The position numbers and the translations under genes were made by a program. The notes under the pieces are model-generated. The model made no database searches and was not told the origin of the DNA. It saw only the letters and a program-made list of their open reading frames with translations. This document shows positions 1-8,159 of a DNA stretch of 64,000 nucleotides, piece by piece. Location of the stretch: assembly GCA_023898805.1 (NCBI GenBank), contig CP060260.1:682001-746000 (forward strand). Direction: 5' to 3'. The DNA is from Rhodospirillales bacterium. GTDB lineage: Bacteria > Pseudomonadota > Alphaproteobacteria > Micavibrionales > UBA1664. The number at the start of each line of letters is the position of its first letter. Position 1 is the first letter of the stretch.

Positions 1-660
1 ATTGCAGGCGATGAACTGGTTCGTGACCGATACGTTCCTGAAATCAAGCGCCGGCATGCCATACAGGTATTCTTGACGTTCCACGCCATAGGTCTGCGTG
101 ACATGATCGATCAATTCCGGCGCGGGCTGTGGAAATGCGCGAAAATCGACATAAGCAAGATCGTAATCCGACGCGGCATCCGCGATGCCTCGTACAAATC
201 GCGGCAAGGTCAGCGCCAACGCAAGCGGCGACCCCATCGTATCTGGATGGTCGTGCCGCAAGGTGATTTCGCCGCAGGTGACAGCAGCGTCGCGATAGGC
301 CCGCCCGATGCGGGAAAGATAGCGCGAACGCGCAAAACGGTGCGGTGCCTGCGCCGTCAAAATACGCTTTGCTTTTTGCTTTTCGTTGGGTCCGCCGCAC
401 GCGGCGCCGTCTTCGAAGATGCGCGATAAAAAACCTTCACTGCGCAAGGGGTTCTTGCCGTCCGCGAAAAACGCATTCGCGCGCGGCCATGCCAGAAATT
501 CGATTTCCGCCCCCATCACAGGGCGCAAATGCACGCGGCCGTCGCGCCCGAAATTCTCGAACGCCGTCCCGCCATAGCGCGGATCGAACAGCGCGATGCC
601 CTCCAGCAACAGGCGCCGGGCTTGTTCCTCGATCCGTTCCAATGGCGGCTTTATGTACAT
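1..660 (-). CDS. Unrecognised protein, 3' end cut by window edge
   Basis: An open frame of 220 codons runs on the minus strand from an ATG at 660 to the window edge without a stop, so the C-terminus is missing. An in-frame stop lies about ten codons upstream, and this ATG is the first in-frame start after it; no good ribosome site is visible. The protein is soluble-looking, with no signal peptide or membrane segment. A GAEIEF motif near residue 50 recalls the metal-binding strand of glutamine synthetase/amidoligase enzymes, but this alone is too weak to name a family. It is divergent from degP. Confidence 0.6.
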   Translation of the reverse strand, partial: MYIKPPLERIEEQARRLLLEGIALFDPRYGGTAFENFGRDGRVHLRPVMGAEIEFLAWPRANAFFADGKNPLRSEGFLSRIFEDGAACGGPNEKQKAKRILTAQAPHRFARSRYLSRIGRAYRDAAVTCGEITLRHDHPDTMGSPLALALTLPRFVRGIADAASDYDLAYVDFRAFPQPAPELIDHVTQTYGVERQEYLYGMPALDFRNVSVTNQFIACN

Positions 661-829
661 GGCGGCACTGTAGAAACGCGCGAAACATTATGTCAATTTT
701 TATATCAAACAGGCCGCGCCGCAAATGATCCCTTTCATCTGCCTTCATACCGTGCCAAAAAATTGACTAAGTTTTTCGTGATTCTGGCGTTCTCCGCGAC
801 TGCCAACAGCCCACAAGGAGTTTTCATCC

Positions 830-2419
830 ATGTTGCGCAACACCGTTCTGACCGTCGCCGCCTTCGCGGCGGGCGCGCTTGCCGTCTTCGCCTATTCAGG
901 CGCCTACACGCCAAGTTACGCGCTCACCGCCGCAGCCCCGCCCGCCGGCGCGCCGATGACCTTCGCCGATCTGGCCGAACGCCTGCTGCCCACCGTGGTC
1001 AACATTTCCTCGACCCAGAAGATGGACAACGCGGACGCGCAGACGCAGGACGCGCCGGAATTTCCCGAAGGCTCGCCCTTCGAGGATTTTTTCAACGACT
1101 ACATGAAACGCCATCAGGAACAGATGCAATCCGTGCCGCCCACCTCGCTCGGCTCCGGCTTTATCATCGACCGTGAAAAGGGCTATATCGTCACCAACAA
1201 CCACGTCATCAAGGACGCCGAGGAAATCCGCGTCACCCTGCACGACAATTCAATCGTCAACGCCAGCGTGGTCGGCAAGGACGACAAGACCGACATCGCC
1301 CTGCTTCAGGCCGACCTGAAGGGACACGACATTGCCGCCGCCGCCTTCGGCGATTCCGACGCGCTGCGCGTCGGCGACTGGGTAATGGCGATCGGCAATC
1401 CGTTCGGACTGGGCGGCACCGTGACCGCCGGCATCGTTTCCGCCCGCAAGCGCGACATCAACGCCGGTCCTTATGACGACTTCATCCAGACCGACGCCTC
1501 GATCAACCGCGGCAATTCGGGCGGCCCGATGTTCAACCTCAAAGGTCAGGTCATCGGTATCAACACCGCGATTTATTCGCCTTCGGGCGGGTCGGTCGGC
1601 ATCGGCTTCGCGATTCCGTCTTCGATGGCGAAATCCGTGATCGACCAGTTGGTCAAATACGGCAAGACGCGCCGCGGCTGGCTGGGCGTGCGCATCCAGA
1701 CCGTGACCGACGAAATTGCCCAGGCGCTGGGCATGGACAAGACGCGCGGCGCGCTGGTCGCCTCGATCACCGAAACCGGGCCGGCCGCAAAGGCAGGCGT
1801 CAAGGCGGGCGACATCGTCCTTAAATTCGACGGCAAGGACGTGCCCGACATGCGCGCCCTGCCCAAGATCGTGGCCGACACCGAAATCGGCCGGTCCGTG
1901 CCGATGGTGGCCTGGCGCAACGGCAAGGAAATGACCGTGAATGTCGCGGTCGGCGAACTTGAAGCCGCCGAAGCCAAGGGCCTGATCGAAAAACAAAGCC
2001 CGGCCGAACCCGAGGCCCCCGAAACCGGTCAATCGATCGGTGAACTGGGCGTCCATCTTCTGCCGTTAAGCCCGTCGATCCGCGGCCAGTTCGGCATCGC
2101 CGCCGATACGAACGGGTTGGTGGTGATGGACATCGACAACGGCTCCGACGCGGCCCGTAAGGGTCTTTCGGAAGGCGACGTGATCGTCGAGATGAACCAG
2201 ACCCCGGTGAAAACGATCGACGACGTGCGCAAGGTGATTGCTGAAATGCGCGCCGCGAAAAAATCATCGGTGCTCATGCTGGTCAACCATCAAGGCGATA
2301 TCCAGTTCATCGCCGTGAAGCTGGCCGAACGGGACACGGACAAATCCGGCGCCACGCCAGACGCGAAGACCAAACTGGCGCCGCCCGCGATCCCGGCCGA
2401 GCCAAGCCCGGCACCGTAA
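830..2419 (+). CDS. degP: Do-family periplasmic serine protease (DegP/HtrA/MucD)
   Basis: This protease degrades or refolds damaged proteins in the periplasm. The 529-residue product begins with an export signal of about 30 residues, followed by a trypsin-like domain with the full triad: His125 (in TNNHV), Asp155 (in KTDIALL) and Ser230 (in GNSGGP). Two PDZ domains follow, at roughly 285-375 and 400-495, and the C-terminal tail is rich in Pro and Ala. An AAGGAG ribosome site precedes the ATG. miaA starts 16 bases downstream and is probably co-transcribed. Confidence 0.95.
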   Translation: MLRNTVLTVAAFAAGALAVFAYSGAYTPSYALTAAAPPAGAPMTFADLAERLLPTVVNISSTQKMDNADAQTQDAPEFPEGSPFEDFFNDYMKRHQEQMQSVPPTSLGSGFIIDREKGYIVTNNHVIKDAEEIRVTLHDNSIVNASVVGKDDKTDIALLQADLKGHDIAAAAFGDSDALRVGDWVMAIGNPFGLGGTVTAGIVSARKRDINAGPYDDFIQTDASINRGNSGGPMFNLKGQVIGINTAIYSPSGGSVGIGFAIPSSMAKSVIDQLVKYGKTRRGWLGVRIQTVTDEIAQALGMDKTRGALVASITETGPAAKAGVKAGDIVLKFDGKDVPDMRALPKIVADTEIGRSVPMVAWRNGKEMTVNVAVGELEAAEAKGLIEKQSPAEPEAPETGQSIGELGVHLLPLSPSIRGQFGIAADTNGLVVMDIDNGSDAARKGLSEGDVIVEMNQTPVKTIDDVRKVIAEMRAAKKSSVLMLVNHQGDIQFIAVKLAERDTDKSGATPDAKTKLAPPAIPAEPSPAP

Positions 2420-2435
2420 CGCGCCCCGGTAACGC

Positions 2436-3323
2436 GTGCAGGTCACGATCCTGATCGGTCCGACCGCCAGCGGAAAATCCGCGCTGGCGGTTGCGCGCGG
2501 GCGTACTGAAAACGCCACGATCATCAATGCCGACGCGATGCAGTGCTATGACACGCTGCCCATCCTGACCGCCCAGCCGCGCGGGGACGAACGCGGGGAC
2601 GAACAAGGCGGCCTGCCGCACCGTCTTTATGGTTTTCTGGATGCGACACAAACAACCACCGCCGCCGACTGGACCGCCCGTGCCGCCACCGAAATCCGCG
2701 CTGCCTTTGCCACGGGCCGCGCGCCATGGCTGGTCGGCGGTACCGGCCTGTACCTCAAGGCATTGATGCAGGGGCTTTCGCCCATGCCCGACATCCCGGA
2801 CGACATCCGCGCCCGCGTCCGCGCCACCCCGCGCGCGGCGCTTTATGCCGAACTTCAGGCCCGCGATCCGGTCATGTCTGCGCGCCTTGAACCCGGCGAC
2901 ACCCAGCGCATCATGCGCGCGATGGAGGTATTGGAAACGACCGGAGAATCCTTAAGCGCATGGCAAAACCAGCCACCCCGTAAACCCGACGGTGATTGGG
3001 CCTATCGCGTCATCGCGCTGAACCCGCCCAAAGACATTCTGGAACGCAATATCCGTGCGCGGCTGGATGCGATGGTCGATGCCGGAGTGATGGAAGAGGT
3101 CCGTGCCCTCGCGCAAAAAATCGACGATGGTGCCGTACCGGAAAACGCGCCAGTGACCGTGGCGCACGGATTCAAATACCTGCGCAAAGCCCTAAAAGGG
3201 GATATGACGCTGGAGGACGCCATCGAACGCACCGCGATCGAAACCCGCCAGTACACCAAGCGCCAGCGCACATGGCTGCGCCATCAGATTACGCCGGACG
3301 AAGTGATCGGCGAAAATCAGTAA
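2436..3323 (+). CDS. miaA: tRNA dimethylallyltransferase MiaA
   Basis: MiaA transfers a dimethylallyl group to A37 of tRNAs that read codons starting with U. The P-loop GPTASGKS (residues 8-15) sits at the extreme N-terminus as usual, followed by the NADAMQCY substrate region and the GGTGLYLKAL motif. The 295-residue length is normal for the family. The start is GTG, the only start that keeps the P-loop at its usual position, and it has no clear ribosome site; translation may be coupled to degP 16 bases upstream. The 3' end overlaps a convergent lipoprotein gene by 7 bases. Confidence 0.95.
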   Translation: MQVTILIGPTASGKSALAVARGRTENATIINADAMQCYDTLPILTAQPRGDERGDEQGGLPHRLYGFLDATQTTTAADWTARAATEIRAAFATGRAPWLVGGTGLYLKALMQGLSPMPDIPDDIRARVRATPRAALYAELQARDPVMSARLEPGDTQRIMRAMEVLETTGESLSAWQNQPPRKPDGDWAYRVIALNPPKDILERNIRARLDAMVDAGVMEEVRALAQKIDDGAVPENAPVTVAHGFKYLRKALKGDMTLEDAIERTAIETRQYTKRQRTWLRHQITPDEVIGENQ

Positions 3324-3727
3324 AGCTGAAGCCCCTGCCCAGTATAGACACCGACGACACGCCTGGTGTGCCAGTCGGTCAACTGAAACTGCCGCCCGCC
3401 GTACATCCGTGCGACCGCGCGCGCCAGCCCCTGCTGGCTGGGCTGCGAAAGATTGTAGAATTGCGGTCCCGCCGTGATCTCCAGCACACCGTCCTTGCGC
3501 GTCATCGCATCCATGATCAGCCCTGCGGCCTTCCAGCGCCTGACGATTTCGGCGGTTCTGGTGCCCTGCGGATAAGCCCACGGCGTTTCGGGATAATACC
3601 CGGCGACCGTATCCTGCTGGTTGACGATATAGGGTTTGAAATCCCCGTCATCGTTAAACCGGTGCCCGTTGCACCCTGCAAGCACGGCCGCGCTTGCGGC
3701 CAAAAGCATGAAAATCCTGACTTTCAC
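3317..3727 (-). CDS. Small putative lipoprotein, unknown function
   Basis: The 136-residue product has a short hydrophobic N-terminus ending in a lipobox LAGC with the lipidated Cys at residue 19, so it should be anchored to a membrane and face the periplasm. The remainder is a soluble domain I do not recognise. It is transcribed toward miaA and overlaps its 3' end by 7 bases, so the two genes share a termination region. Confidence 0.75.
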   Translation of the reverse strand: MKVRIFMLLAASAAVLAGCNGHRFNDDGDFKPYIVNQQDTVAGYYPETPWAYPQGTRTAEIVRRWKAAGLIMDAMTRKDGVLEITAGPQFYNLSQPSQQGLARAVARMYGGRQFQLTDWHTRRVVGVYTGQGLQLY

Positions 3728-3788
3728 GACCCCTTTTACCCCTTCGTAATTTACCGTTTGGCAACCAAATCCATGATATTATTCACAT

Positions 3789-4061
3789 ATGACCAGCGTT
3801 CTGTCCATCGCCTTGGGCGGCATGACCGCCGCTACCGGCCGCGCCGCTACCGCCGCCCGCGATATCGCGGCATCGGGCACGAAACCCATCGATCCAGCCG
3901 CACTGGAAACACAGAATTCCACGGATGCATCGCCAGATTTGGCACAGAGCATGATCGAACTCGATCAGGCGCGTACCGCCTATCGCGCCAACGCCGCGGT
4001 CGCCCGTGTCGCCAGCGAAATGGACCGCGAACTGATCGACCGCTTCGATCAGACGGTTTAA
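3789..4061 (+). CDS. Small protein resembling the C-terminal helix of flagellar rod proteins (FlgC/FlgG type)
   Basis: The product has 90 residues. Its second half (about 50-88) has the pattern of the C-terminal helix of FlgB/FlgC/FlgG/FlgE axial proteins: a stretch like 'MIELDQARTAYRANAAV' followed by a helix ending near the C-terminus. The N-terminal half is short and rich in Ala and Thr, and the usual central domain is absent. No other flagellar gene lies in this window. There is no ribosome site; a TATTAT box at 3777-3782 would place the transcript start at or next to the ATG, so the mRNA may be leaderless. Flagellar kinship is inferred from the helix pattern only. Confidence 0.6.
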   Translation: MTSVLSIALGGMTAATGRAATAARDIAASGTKPIDPAALETQNSTDASPDLAQSMIELDQARTAYRANAAVARVASEMDRELIDRFDQTV

Positions 4062-4123
4062 CCCTTTTCTTTCCTCGCCCGCAGCGCTAGCTTATTCCCG
4101 CAACCTAAAAAGGGAATGATCCG

Positions 4124-4879
4124 ATGCGCACCGCCCTGCTTTCTACCCTTGCCGTTCTGGCCTTCGCCCTGCCCGCCAACGCGGACGACAACGCGATCCC
4201 GATGCCGCCCGCCGGCACCACCATTGTCAACCTGTCGGCGACCGAACACACCAAATTGGATCAGGACACGCTCAACGCCTCGCTCAACTACGAAATGGAC
4301 GGATCCTCCGCCAACGAGGTGCAGGACCGCATCAACAAGGCCGTGTCCGAGGCGCTGGCCGAAGCCAAGAAAGTGCCGGAGGTCAAAACCTCGACCGGCT
4401 ATTATCAGGCCTATGTCTATGACGAGCAGAACAGCATCGACCCGCGCACCGGCCGTCCGGTCAGCACCTCCAAAAAATGGCGCGGTTCGCAAAGCGTCGA
4501 TCTGGAATCGAAGGATTCGGCCAAACTGCTGGACCTTGCGGGCAAGATCCAGTCGCTCGGCTTTACCATGAGCGGCCTGACCTACAGCCTTTCCACGGAA
4601 AAGGCCGAAGCCGCGCAGAACGAGATGCTGGGCAACGCGCTCAAAAAACTGACCGAAAAGGCGAAACTGGTGCAGACCGCGCTGGGCAAGGGCAGCTATG
4701 AAATGCTCGACATCAACCTTGACGGCCCCCCGCCCGCGCCCGTCGTGTTCCAGCCCATGGCTCGCATGGCGATGGCCGTGGCCGATGTCGCACAGGAGGG
4801 CGTAGCCGCACCAAGTGCGAAGGCGGGTGAAACGGAACTTAACCTGACCGTCAGCGCGCGGGTGTTGATTAAACCCTGA
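4124..4879 (+). CDS. SIMPL-domain (DUF541) periplasmic protein
   Basis: The 251-residue product has a signal peptide ending near residue 20 (ANA). A SIMPL/DUF541 fold follows, recognisable by the opening 'G-T-T-I-V-N-L-S-A-T-E' strand, long alternating helices and a region around residues 145-190 describing the paired repeat. These proteins are periplasmic or outer-membrane associated and their molecular role is mostly unknown, though some affect oxidative stress or envelope integrity. AAAGGG lies 5' of the ATG. Confidence 0.8.
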   Translation: MRTALLSTLAVLAFALPANADDNAIPMPPAGTTIVNLSATEHTKLDQDTLNASLNYEMDGSSANEVQDRINKAVSEALAEAKKVPEVKTSTGYYQAYVYDEQNSIDPRTGRPVSTSKKWRGSQSVDLESKDSAKLLDLAGKIQSLGFTMSGLTYSLSTEKAEAAQNEMLGNALKKLTEKAKLVQTALGKGSYEMLDINLDGPPPAPVVFQPMARMAMAVADVAQEGVAAPSAKAGETELNLTVSARVLIKP

Positions 4880-5069
4880 AGCCAGACCGCGCCAGGCAAC
4901 CCAGAAAATCGCGGGACGTAATATAAAGCACCCCCACGGGCAGAAACGCCGGGGGGAAGGAACACATTATCCGCGCCCGCCTAAAGATAGTTTTCTTGCA
5001 TTATGGTATTTGGCTGCATAAATTATCGCGCAAGACTGATATTGGCTTTAGCAAGCGAAAGGAAACGAC

Positions 5070-5738
5070 ATGTTCATGCCCGATCACGACATTGACGTTA
5101 ATTATTACGTTGTCCAAGAGGGGAGCGCGCTTGCATGGGCCATCACCGGCTACCTTGAAAAATGCGCAAAATTTGTAAATCGTGTAGAAGGCTTGGTTAA
5201 AAAATATCAAGCCGACAGCGCCATCAGATTACACGACGGTTTCAATATAAGAGTCTCGGGGTTGAATTTCACGGATCGAAACGCCCCACTTCTGTGGAAT
5301 ATGAATGATTTTGGGCATTTCGCCCCCGGCTGGACATCAAAGGCCGCGAAAGACCTTGATATAAGACTACCCTATTTTCGCGATCACTATAGACAGGCGC
5401 CAGAAGGGATACGCTTCGGAAAACTCGGTGACGCAATCATCATATCCGTTACGCCCAATAAAGATGGGAGCGTATCTCAAGTGGCCGATGCCGATCTGAT
5501 CGATGCGGACACGCTTGAGCGCCTTAAACAAGACGCCTCTCCTGAGGATAACGAATACATAGCGCAACTGGCGCGTTTTTATTGGGTGCCCGCTCCTTTG
5601 GCGAGAACAAAAGCCTTTACCCCTTCGCCGGAAGTACGACGCCTGAATGGCGAGAGATTGAATTTTAGTGGCAACTGGATGTTTGCTTTGAAGCACTCAC
5701 CAACCGGCCGCGCCCTCAGAAGAGTGTTCACGATTTAG
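5070..5738 (+). CDS. Hypothetical protein, AT-richer than its neighbours
   Basis: The 222-residue product is soluble, with no signal peptide, membrane helix or motif I recognise. A GAAAGGA ribosome site lies 7 bases before the ATG, which supports the start. The gene uses noticeably more A/T-ending codons (AAA, AAT, TTT, ATA) than flanking genes and lies close to a tRNA-Thr gene, a typical landing site for transferred DNA. The leader 4880-5069 holds no gene. Confidence 0.65.
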   Translation: MFMPDHDIDVNYYVVQEGSALAWAITGYLEKCAKFVNRVEGLVKKYQADSAIRLHDGFNIRVSGLNFTDRNAPLLWNMNDFGHFAPGWTSKAAKDLDIRLPYFRDHYRQAPEGIRFGKLGDAIIISVTPNKDGSVSQVADADLIDADTLERLKQDASPEDNEYIAQLARFYWVPAPLARTKAFTPSPEVRRLNGERLNFSGNWMFALKHSPTGRALRRVFTI

Positions 5739-5859
5739 GACGACAAGAGCGATGGCATCGAGTTCAGAAAAATAAAGCGATTAGCGCCTGAAATTTAAAC
5801 CGTTCTTCAAAGCTAACCTGTTGAACGGACTTGCCATTATTTTTCCAGAACGCAAAATA

Positions 5860-5934
5860 TGGTGCCGGCTGAGGGGATTGAACCCCCGACCTTCGGTTTA
5901 CAAAACCGCTGCTCTACCGCTGAGCTAAGCCGGC
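5860..5934 (-). tRNA. tRNA-Thr (anticodon UGU)
   Basis: On the minus strand the sequence folds as a complete cloverleaf: acceptor GCCGGCT pairs with AGCCGGC, the D-arm contains AGCTCAGCGGTAGAGC, the anticodon loop is TTTGTAA (anticodon TGT), and the T-arm is GGGGG-TTCAATC-CCCTC-like. The 3' CCA is encoded (5860-5862). The anticodon stem's outer pair is a G-A mismatch. Confidence 0.96.
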
Positions 5935-5940
5935 CCGGAA

Positions 5941-6000
5941 GACCCCCGGAAGTCGCCCGGGGGGACGCCCCGGGGGACGCCCCATGCCACGCCCGGGAAG
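5941..6000. repeat. Very GC-rich short tandem repeat upstream of tRNA-Thr
   Basis: Directly 5' of the tRNA (minus orientation) lies a C/G-only tract in which the unit GGGGGACGCCCC occurs twice in a row (about 5959-5983), flanked by further CCCGG blocks. The units are self-complementary at their ends and could form a hairpin. The rest of 5935-6092 is AT-rich and would hold the promoters of the tRNA and of icmP, but no clear boxes are seen. Confidence 0.45.
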
Positions 6001-6092
6001 ACGCTTTGTTTTGAAAGAGTTTTCTTTTAAAATCAATGCTGATTCTGATACAAACCTCTTAACAAGACCAACATTTAAGGGAACGGCCTTCC

Positions 6093-7358
6093 GTGGCGGA
6101 CAATAAGGGCGGCGACGCCAGTCTTTGGATGCTTCTGTTTCTCGTCGCCATCTTCTGGGGCGGCGGGTGGCTGATTTGGCATAATTTTCGTCCGCAGATC
6201 AGCACGGGCATTCTGGCCGTGCGCAGCGCCGAGATGTCCCTATCCTCGCTGTGGTGGAATAACGACGACAAACTGAACGTGCCGGTCACCTATCAGGCGA
6301 ACGACGATCAGGGCCTGCACGCCAAGATGGGCGACGAAGGTGTCGTCGCCGTCCGTTCTACGCGTTTTGGCGCATGGCGCGATTTCGCGCGGGATGCCGA
6401 TCCGAAAAATTTGCGTAACGACCAGATTCCGGTCTTGACCTATGTCGCGCTTTGGCCGCTTCGGTTTGTAATCGCAGGCTGTCTGGCCCTTCTGTTCGTC
6501 TGGACGATATTCCGCGGCCCTACCAGCAAATTCCACCGCAAACTGGGGCTTGAGGGGTTGATCGCCGATCAGTCGAAAATATTCAAGGTCATTCGCCCCT
6601 TCCTGAAATTCAACCCGGTGAAACAGCCCTACCGCGTGCCCGGCGCGCCGGTGCCGCACGAATTGCCCCTGTTTTCCGAGGCGCTGAGCCCCGAAGAATG
6701 GATCGCCTTCAACGAAATCGACATGGTCGACGGCAAGCCCGACCGCACCCAGTCGGAAGAATACTTTGCCCGCCAGCTTGGCCCCCGCTGGCGCGGTTAT
6801 CAGGCGCTGCCGACCGAACTGCGCGTGCTGCTCGCCTGCTTCTGCCTCAAGGCCGCGCGCAAGCGCGAGCAATCGGATGAAATGCTTGGCCGCCTTTGCG
6901 CGTGCTGGGACGCAAAGACCGGGCTAAAACTCTCGCGCGACCGCAAGCTGAGCTGGGAAGCGCGGCGCATCCTGCGTGACAAGAAGCTTTCCGAAAGCGT
7001 GCTGACATCATGCGGCCGTCACGCCTATGTCACGACCGCGATGATGCGCGCGCTCGATACCGCGCGCAACGAGGGCGGCGTGCTGGCCCCGGCGCAATTC
7101 ATCTGGCTGCGCGCCCATAACCGCGGCCTTTGGTACCCGCTCAACAACATGGGACGGCAGGCTTTCCATGCCGAGGCGCTGGGCTGCGCCGCGCATTACC
7201 GCGCCGAAAAACAGATCAACCGCCCGATTCCGCGCCCGCGTGTCGGCGATGCTTACGACGGATTGATTGATTATCTGGCCAACACCGTCCTGGTGCGCCC
7301 GATCCCGCCGCGCGCCGAAGGCGGACGCCGCCGCAAAAAGCCGGCAATCGCGGCCTAG
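6093..7358 (+). CDS. icmP: IcmP/DotM (TrbA-like) type IVB secretion coupling-complex protein
   Basis: IcmP/DotM is an inner-membrane partner of the DotL ATPase in the coupling complex of type IVB secretion systems and is called TrbA in IncI plasmids. The 421-residue product has two N-terminal membrane helices (about 11-31 and 117-140), then a large cytoplasmic domain, as in the family. The start is GTG with TAAGGGA upstream. It heads a tight run of three genes with gaps of 27 and 33 bases, ending in icmO, which strongly supports the call. It is slightly longer than the Legionella protein. Confidence 0.85.
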   Translation: MADNKGGDASLWMLLFLVAIFWGGGWLIWHNFRPQISTGILAVRSAEMSLSSLWWNNDDKLNVPVTYQANDDQGLHAKMGDEGVVAVRSTRFGAWRDFARDADPKNLRNDQIPVLTYVALWPLRFVIAGCLALLFVWTIFRGPTSKFHRKLGLEGLIADQSKIFKVIRPFLKFNPVKQPYRVPGAPVPHELPLFSEALSPEEWIAFNEIDMVDGKPDRTQSEEYFARQLGPRWRGYQALPTELRVLLACFCLKAARKREQSDEMLGRLCACWDAKTGLKLSRDRKLSWEARRILRDKKLSESVLTSCGRHAYVTTAMMRALDTARNEGGVLAPAQFIWLRAHNRGLWYPLNNMGRQAFHAEALGCAAHYRAEKQINRPIPRPRVGDAYDGLIDYLANTVLVRPIPPRAEGGRRRKKPAIAA

Positions 7359-7385
7359 GTAATGAAAGACAAGGAAAGAGCATAA

Positions 7386-8126
7386 ATGTCCAGCACCACG
7401 CACCCCACCGCCAAGGTCGCCGACGGCCGCCTGATCCTTTCGCTGCCCGATGCCGAAACCCCGGCCCTGTGGATGATGGATCTGGACGAGGCACGGATGG
7501 CCGTGCTGCGCCTTGAACACGACGCCAAGGGTTTCTTCGTCATCAAAAAACACGGCACATCCGCAGGCGCGAAAACGCAAACCGCCGAGACCGTCGCGGT
7601 TTACCGCGACCGCGACCGCGGCCTGCGCGCGCTGGCCACCGCCACCAAGGCGCTGGAAAAAGCGCGCGGCACTACGATTGGCGCCGACGGCCGCCCGATG
7701 GTCGTCAACGCCGTGCCGCGGATTGGTAAATGGTTCGTCTATTTCGTTCTGTTCTGGTTTTTGCTGTACATGCTTTCGCTCGACAAGATCGCGCTGCGCA
7801 TGATCCTTTCGCCCTTTGTCGACTTCCGCGCGGTGGCTGCCCAAAATCAGGCGGCCCAACAGGGCGCGGCTGGCAACATGCCGACCACGCTGCCGGGGGA
7901 GATCAGCCCCGAGGACATGGCGAAGCTCCAGGCTCTGATGAACCAGACCGATCTCTCGAAACTGCCGCTGACCTCGCCTGCCGGACCTGCCGGATCGGAT
8001 TCCGGCCAGCCTCAAGCCAACCCAGATGGGACCGCCCCTGTGACGCCGGGCGAACCGGCGCCCGCGGGCGTGCCGATGTCGGCCGACGATTTCCTCAGCA
8101 GCCAACCCGGCACCTTGCCGAAATAG
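7386..8126 (+). CDS. Unrecognised single-pass membrane protein between icmP and icmO
   Basis: The 246-residue product has a soluble N-terminal domain (1-112), one strong membrane helix (about 115-132), and a C-terminal half rich in Pro, Ala and Gly (190-246) that looks disordered. No Cys-x-x-Cys, lipobox or nucleotide-binding motif is present. The position matches trbB in the IncI order trbA-trbB-trbC, but TrbB is a thiol-disulfide (DsbC-like) protein and this product is not. It is likely a lineage-specific coupling-complex component, inferred from position only. Confidence 0.75.
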   Translation: MSSTTHPTAKVADGRLILSLPDAETPALWMMDLDEARMAVLRLEHDAKGFFVIKKHGTSAGAKTQTAETVAVYRDRDRGLRALATATKALEKARGTTIGADGRPMVVNAVPRIGKWFVYFVLFWFLLYMLSLDKIALRMILSPFVDFRAVAAQNQAAQQGAAGNMPTTLPGEISPEDMAKLQALMNQTDLSKLPLTSPAGPAGSDSGQPQANPDGTAPVTPGEPAPAGVPMSADDFLSSQPGTLPK

Positions 8127-8159
8127 ACCGAAGGACACGTACGAAAGCCACCCAAGACC

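Noticed and set aside
1..660. Glutamine synthetase or amidoligase assignment for the edge gene
   Set aside because: Only a short GAEIEF motif supports it; the rest does not show the family's other motifs and the C-terminus is missing.
4930..4965. C/G-rich imperfect hairpin after the SIMPL gene as a terminator
   Set aside because: The stem has a mismatch and no U-tract follows.
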